Assembly: GCA_019828595.1 (NCBI GenBank)
Contig: JAHQRK010000023.1
Location: 930,001-994,000, forward strand
Reading direction: 5' to 3'
Source: Aphanomyces cochlioides
Taxonomy: Eukaryota; Oomycota; Saprolegniomycetes; Saprolegniales; Verrucalvaceae
Length of the DNA: 64,000 nt
Under the pieces are notes generated by a model. It saw nothing but the letters and a program-made list of their open reading frames with translations. It was not told where the DNA came from and searched no databases. The position numbers were made by a program, and so were the translations under genes. Position 1 is the first letter of the stretch. The number at the start of each line of letters is the position of its first letter. Positions 59,501-64,000 of this stretch are shown here, piece after piece.

Positions 59501-60349
59501 ACGAGGATGGGTTTGAAGAACGACGCATGTGGTTCGAGTAGTTCAATTAAAACTTCCATGGATTCGACCAAATCATCTTCTTTCCCATCATGGTGCATGG
59601 CCTGAAGGGCATATAAAATAGATGGCAAGAGTGGTTGGAAGCGATCTCGTTCTTCCAACTCGTCCAAGCTCAGGATCAACATGCCTTGCAAACACGAAAT
59701 TACGATGAGGGGTAGATCGAGAGGGCCGTACCGAGAGCGCGCAAGGCATGGAGTGCCACATGTCCTTCGTTGTCGCGAAGACTTGTCTGGAATAATTGCT
59801 GAATTGTCGTGTCAAAATACGCTGTCATGCACGTGGCGATATACATCGAGATCATTTCAAAGACGCGGAGAGCGCTTTCTCGATGGGCGACGTTGGTCGA
59901 TGTGATCCACTGGAACATGCACGGGAGCAGTTCTTCCCACTCTCCTTCTTCCAAGATGGACGATGCTAATTCACCGACTGTGTCGCACAATTTTCGACGG
60001 ATGCTTGGGTTGGTCTCATATGTGAGCACATGGAGTAGATCTGTCTTGACTCTGTTCTGTGTATCAGCGCTTGCATTCGTCCACAAGCTGACTTCATCTC
60101 GAATAAGCACGCGTCGCAAAAGCACAGCCGCCAAGCTGCGCACGTCGTCGCTCAAATTGGACCGAATGACCTACACGATCAATAAAATATCTCGCCACCG
60201 CCGACGACGTAGCGCACCTGCAAGAGAGGAAGCAACGTGCTGTCGCTGTCCGCCTTCATGTTCTCAAAGACCATCTCGGCGTGGTTCCTCACAGAATTCT
60301 CTGGGGACATGAGATTCCACAGCATTTGTTCATACTCGCGCGCTTCCAT
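56519..60349 (-). CDS. IPO5: Importin-5 (karyopherin beta-3, RanBP5/Kap121 family)
   Basis: A HEAT-repeat nuclear import receptor releasing cargo on Ran-GTP binding. Minus-strand exons 60349-60218, 60170-59732, 59684-59503, 59457-59121, 59068-58832, 58788-58406, 58361-58149, 58106-57567, 57521-57285, 57237-57118, 57070-56519 sum to 3372 nt, giving 1123 residues (human IPO5 about 1100). It begins MEAREYEQMLWNLMSPENSVRN, the usual first HEAT repeat, and continues as paired helices throughout. Family marks are an acidic loop around residue 640 (EMEQDEMDDMDETDDDDDV) and a second one (ELDEEENEEDLDND), as in IPO5/Kap121, and CPEDRKLAVYLVDDVLEHC-like text near residue 910. Introns are 42-52 nt. The start at 60349 is preferred over an upstream in-frame Met because it begins the HEAT repeat. 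It is on the same strand as the RGS genes, with 126 bases between its stop and the RGS-B start. Confidence 0.92.
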
Positions 60350-61498
60350 CTCTCTGTCGCGACAATCCAACGATTTATGATGAAAAGATCTAATAAGCGG
60401 GTCAAACGACGACCTCCCGACCAACGATATTCCAAGATAAGAAAACTACCAAATCTTATATTTTCATACTTCCTTTACCTCCATATTAAACGACAAAGTT
60501 GACATCATCCAAGCTTGGAGAGCTCGCGGATTCCCATCACTGCAGAGTATTCCATCGGCAAGACGAGACTCTCATTGCTACCGCTATCTGTCTAGCCCCG
60601 GTCGAAGTATATGGTCGAAGTATGTGGAGGAGGGGTTGAAAATCATAATGCCAAACGAATGATACTGGGCGATAAACTCTCGGTCAAAGCACAGACTTGT
60701 GAAGGACTCAGTAAGGATGACGATAGAGGCTACCAACGCGTGTGTTGTCACGCCACGGGCTACCTTGCAATCGCCTTGATTCAATTTTGTCCTGAAGTGT
60801 TTGAAGTGATTGTTCGTTTATCTTGAAAGATAAATAACGAAGTCAAGGTACAAATCGACCTTCATGTCTTTTCGATAGCATGCTGTCGGCTTGACTGCTC
60901 AAGACATCTCGAGACTATGGGGAATACAACGAACTTTTATGTTTGTTCACACTCTGAGGTCAACCATCAACGTATTCTCGACACCGCGACGACCATCGTC
61001 AACTTGACTATGTACTTTTCAGTATGGACAATGAACTAGCTCTCATACTCTTTGCTCATTGCTCTCTTAACTTCCCAAGCACTACGAGAGCCTCAAGGCA
61101 GCCAGTCTGCTGCGCGAAGATCGAGTTGAGTTCTCGTCTGTGATAAATTTTGACGTTCACTGAAGACAAAAGAGCTTGTCGTGGCGTTGATTAAACTGTG
61201 TCTACCCTCCTTTGGCATCTCATCGGCTCCAATAAATATTATACACCTCTTATTGGCTAAAAATAAAGCCTTCAAACATGTTCTTGCATTTGATTGGCTA
61301 GAAAATATATTTCAACAATTTTTGAAAGATTTGATTGGCTAGTCATAATTATGTCAACCTTGATTGGTCAAAATTTAGAGCGTCAACACCAGTCAAGTGT
61401 CTGATGTGCCATGTCTGTCTGTTGATGTCCGTAGACACGGCTTCGCCGACCGAATTGGAAGGTTCTGGTCATGGATAGTTCTGGTCTCATGGCGAGAA
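60350..61498. other. Intergenic with repeated TTGATTGGCTA motifs
   Basis: No gene. At 61250-61370 four copies of an ATTGGCTA/ATTGGTCA motif occur about 30-50 bases apart (near 61251, 61291, 61331, 61361), in AT-rich sequence. ATTGG is the inverse of CCAAT. Similar motifs lie near 35045 and 35600. Confidence 0.4.
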
Positions 61499-62292
61499 TC
61501 ATGGCTGGATTTCCCGCGTTGATTCAGGAGGTACATGCGGTGTTTGCTGTGTAGACATTTTGATGCGGCAAGGAATGTGACAGCAAATTTGAGCAAGTCC
61601 AGTGCAAAATGTCATATGACGGACCAAAAGCCATGCGATGCCGAGATAGGATCCACCACAAGCAAACACAGCAATGCGATCTGAGGGATAGCCTTGAAAG
61701 CCAAAATAAACGATGTCACTGGTGGCGACTTTTGCAAATGCAAGGGCAAACACCAGGAAATTACAAGGTTCTTCAGCAATGAACCAAGTGTTGATGCACG
61801 CAGTGCACGTGACGAGGATTAAGGCTTGGCCAAAGATCGACACTTGCGTGTAGATGACCACGCATGATGCCATCCTTCATTTGCATGCCAGACCCGATCG
61901 ACTTCTTTACGAGCGAGCATCGAGTTCAAGCTGGAATCGCCGTAGACAAAATCGCAAAAGCCAACGCCGTTTGTGAGAGGCAAGTAGTCGTGGCCTACAA
62001 ACGATACGCCGTTGCCTCGACCAGCCGCTAGAGCCACAGAGTTGTCTCCTTTGAATGCAGCACCGCTCTTGCCGACAGTGTACTGGTACTGTACACATAC
62101 TGGTTGTATGCTTAAAGGGCTTCTGTAACAGTGCCATGTCTGGCAGGTGCATAAGTTGAGGGCGCGGTCTGCGCATTGACCTGGCGCCCTGCAGTAGCGG
62201 TTCCCCGCGCTCTGCTGTGTGAACGACTGGCCTTGGGAGGCCACAGAAGTTGAAGCTCCTAGCGAGGCTGTGCGATAGCCAACGAGAAACAA
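61499..62292 (-). pseudogene. Broken Cys-rich membrane-protein gene
   Basis: Two minus-strand open pieces overlap in different frames. 61819-62292 is extracellular in character, with CRAPGQCADRALNLCTC and VWHANEGW. 61499-61873 has about three membrane helices (QALILVTCTACINTWFI, then DRIAVFACGGSYLGIAWLLV). The frame changes near 61870 just after ANEGW, where a +1 shift restores continuity into the helices. No start codon is found before the first piece, and the retrotransposon begins immediately upstream. I do not recognise the family. It could also be two exons with an intron I failed to see. Confidence 0.4.
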
Positions 62293-62415
62293 GATAGGAA
62301 CAAGACTTAGGTTGCTTTAACTTTAATTCACTCTTACACTTCAGTCGCAGTTCACACGCGCCTGATATCCTCTGCGCCCGGTTACACCTGGTAGCACTCT
62401 AGTTCGTCCAGGACC

Positions 62416-63511
62416 ATGGACGCTGCGCCCGCGACGTCGACAATCGACGTTTCCCACTTCTCACCCGAACAGCAAGCTACTCTGACCGAGCTGCTTCGCT
62501 TGATACCAGAGAACATCGTTCGGGGATTGTTCAGCGGGGTGAACCCTCAAGACCAGATTATGGTCATTGAGAGCTTCTGCCTACATGGAGAAGCAACCGC
62601 GCAGTCAGCGGCTCATGCAGCTGCGCTACGCACTCAAGAAGAGGCGGCGTTGCTCTACGAAGCAGACCTGTTGAAGGCCACGGCGAAGATCGCCGTGCCA
62701 GACGATCCGAAAACCCCTCGTCGGGGATTGACGACATCTTCATCGACTCCAGAGTGTCGCGTGACCGACCTCTGAAGCTCGAAGTGTCGAAATATGGCGG
62801 TGTCGCGGACGAGCTCCTGTTCCGCTGGGTTCCCGAAGTAAAACTTGCCCTTCGCGCCCAGCTCGTAACGAACGAGACATTACGCGTTGCTTTCGCGCTA
62901 TCCAACTTACAAGGACGGGCCCGGGACTGGGCCCCCTATAACCTTCACATGTTGGACGACGAGGCTTTCCCCACGTTCGAATCCTTGATTGAACAACTCA
63001 AAGAGCAGTACGTTCACTCGAACGTCGAAATGCGCTATCGCGCAAAGTTCAAGGCAAGGGGACTATTCAGGAGTTTGTGAACGAACTTCGTTCCATCCTC
63101 GGGTTCTTCGAGAACTCCTACAAGATCGACGAGATCGGTCGAGTCTCGGTCTTTATGTACGGCCTGAATCAAGGCCCAGCTCGTGACGATCTTTTCCGTT
63201 TGCAGCCTCAGAGGTTCAATGAGGCAATCAGCATCGCGCTGAACACGGAACATTCGCGCGGCTTGGCGTGCTCTTTCGGCGGATCCCCCGATGTCTCAGC
63301 AGACATGGAGATCTCGCGAATGGAAGCGGCCTCTGGTGAAGAGCGCCGCTGTTTCAATTGTGGCCAGACTGGTCACTTCGCAAGAAAATACCCTCAGCCT
63401 TCACAGGCGAGGAAGAACCCGAATTACTCCCCACACCGCTCGCGCGGTGGCGCCTATCGTGGGCGTGGGCGTGGCTACGGCCATCGCCAGGGGGAAGAGA
63501 ACTCCCAGTAG
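62416..63511 (+). pseudogene. Retrotransposon gag, frameshifted
   Basis: Three frame segments: 62416-62775, about 62715-63080, and about 63065-63511. The zinc knuckle has Cys-Cys-His but tyrosine where the fourth ligand (Cys) belongs, so zinc binding is doubtful. The Arg/Gly-rich C-terminus (GGAYRGRGRGYGHR) would bind nucleic acid. Confidence 0.75.
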
Positions 63512-63579
63512 GTTGCCTCGCGCCTACTGGGACAACTCTAGGCTCTGACGAAGAGCGTTCCGGCATACCGCCTGTTCGT

Positions 63580-63951
63580 CAGAACCTAGCCTCTGACACA
63601 TTACTGTGTCAACTGGGACAGCATACTACGATGCTGCATGTAGAGATGCCCGTGGAGGGCTTCAACCGAAAGCTCCGAGTCTTAATCGACTGTGGAGCGT
63701 CGAAGAATTTTGCCCGTCGACAGACGCTCGAAGAGAATGCGAGCCTCTATGCCGAGGTCGACAGCGGCACGTCTCTGACTGAGACTGTGCGCGTCAAGTT
63801 GGGTGATGGGTCGGTAGTGACCGCACCCAAGAGATCAGTGCGCCTGTTAACACAGGTTGGCATGTTCAGTAGTCTGGAAGACTACTTCGTTATAGACCTA
63901 GATGAGCGCTGGGACCTCATCCTAGGCATGGGCTGGTTGGAGAAACACTAG
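63580..63951 (+). pseudogene. Retrotransposon aspartic protease (retropepsin) domain
   Basis: The retropepsin hallmark is present as LIDCGASKNF: the catalytic Asp is followed by Cys-Gly instead of Ser/Thr-Gly. The second hallmark, ILGMGWL, matches the usual ILG-x-D/G-x-L motif. Stop at 63949-63951. Reverse transcriptase would follow outside the window. Confidence 0.75.
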
Positions 63952-64000
63952 CCCTGCATAAACTGGCGGACCAAGACCATCCATGAGGTCGGCCCCGACT

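Larger units (their letters stand above)
62416..64000 (+). mobile_element. LTR retrotransposon, gag and protease part, decayed, runs off the window
   Basis: Ty3/gypsy-like gag-pol start. The gag frame opens at 62416 (MDAAPATSTIDV), shifts frame near 62715 and again near 63060, and carries a capsid-like helical region (ALSNLQGRARDWAPYNL) and, at the end, one zinc knuckle (CFNCGQTGHFARK) followed by an Arg/Gly-rich tail. A separate frame to 63951 holds the retropepsin domain with LIDCGASKNF and a later ILGMGWLEKH. The frame ends with TAG at 63949-63951, followed by sequence that still looks like the start of reverse transcriptase linker. Two frameshifts and a stop mark it as dead. Upstream (62293-62415) there is no clear LTR. 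TGGTAGCACTCTAG near 62389 might be a primer-binding site but matches poorly. Confidence 0.8.

Noticed and set aside
1..64000. CRISPR arrays, tRNA, rRNA, bacterial operon signals
   Set aside because: None seen; intron structure and gene content are eukaryotic.

Overview
The window reads as nuclear DNA of an oomycete (water mould), most likely Saprolegniales/Aphanomyces-like. Nearly all genes carry very short GT-AG introns (37-64 nt, most 40-55). Other signs are intron-rich and intron-poor paralogues side by side, WRKY19-type Gly/Cys/His repeat proteins, P4-ATPases, a polycystin-like channel and a large family of ectodomain-bearing membrane proteins. The genus is an inference. There is no sign of operons, tRNA, rRNA or CRISPR arrays. 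For twelve genes I assembled exons by hand, and in all of them the summed exon length is divisible by three with no internal stop. This is the main support for those models.

Layout, left to right. 0.8-5.1 kb: P4-ATPase 1 (13 exons). 5.4-6.7 kb: a secreted, probably GPI-anchored protein. 6.9-19.8 kb: a minus-strand tandem array of three decayed copies of one large membrane protein that is itself two homologous modules. 21.0-22.1 kb: G-protein beta subunit. 23.1-24.2 kb: fructose-1,6-bisphosphatase, convergent at 6 bp with the gamma-secretase subunit APH-1. 26.2-30.1 kb: P4-ATPase 2 (3 exons). 30.4-31.3 kb: a small alpha/beta hydrolase without its serine nucleophile. 31.3-33.6 kb: polycystin-2-like channel. 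33.7-34.8 kb: a UVSSA-like N-terminal-domain protein. 35.7-38.4 kb: a complete PIF/Harbinger-type DNA transposon with terminal inverted repeats. 38.6-44.7 kb: a BIG-type Sec7 Arf-GEF (18 exons). 46.3-51.4 kb: two zinc-repeat genes in inverted orientation sharing 432 identical bp, with a four-RGS-domain gene between them. 53.5-56.4 kb: a second four-RGS gene. 56.5-60.3 kb: importin-5. 61.5-62.3 kb: a broken membrane-protein gene. 62.4-64.0 kb: the decayed gag-protease part of an LTR retrotransposon, cut by the window end.

Two themes recur. One is membrane traffic and signalling: two flippases, an Arf-GEF, an importin, G-beta and two multi-RGS proteins. The flippases and the Arf-GEF would act on Golgi/endosomal membranes, and the RGS proteins and G-beta on heterotrimeric G-protein signalling. 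The other is recent local duplication followed by gene conversion, intron loss and decay: the RGS/zinc-repeat block and the membrane-protein array. The most unusual item is the pair of quadruple-RGS proteins, one with a predicted myristoylation/palmitoylation N-terminus, each followed by an array of G runs.
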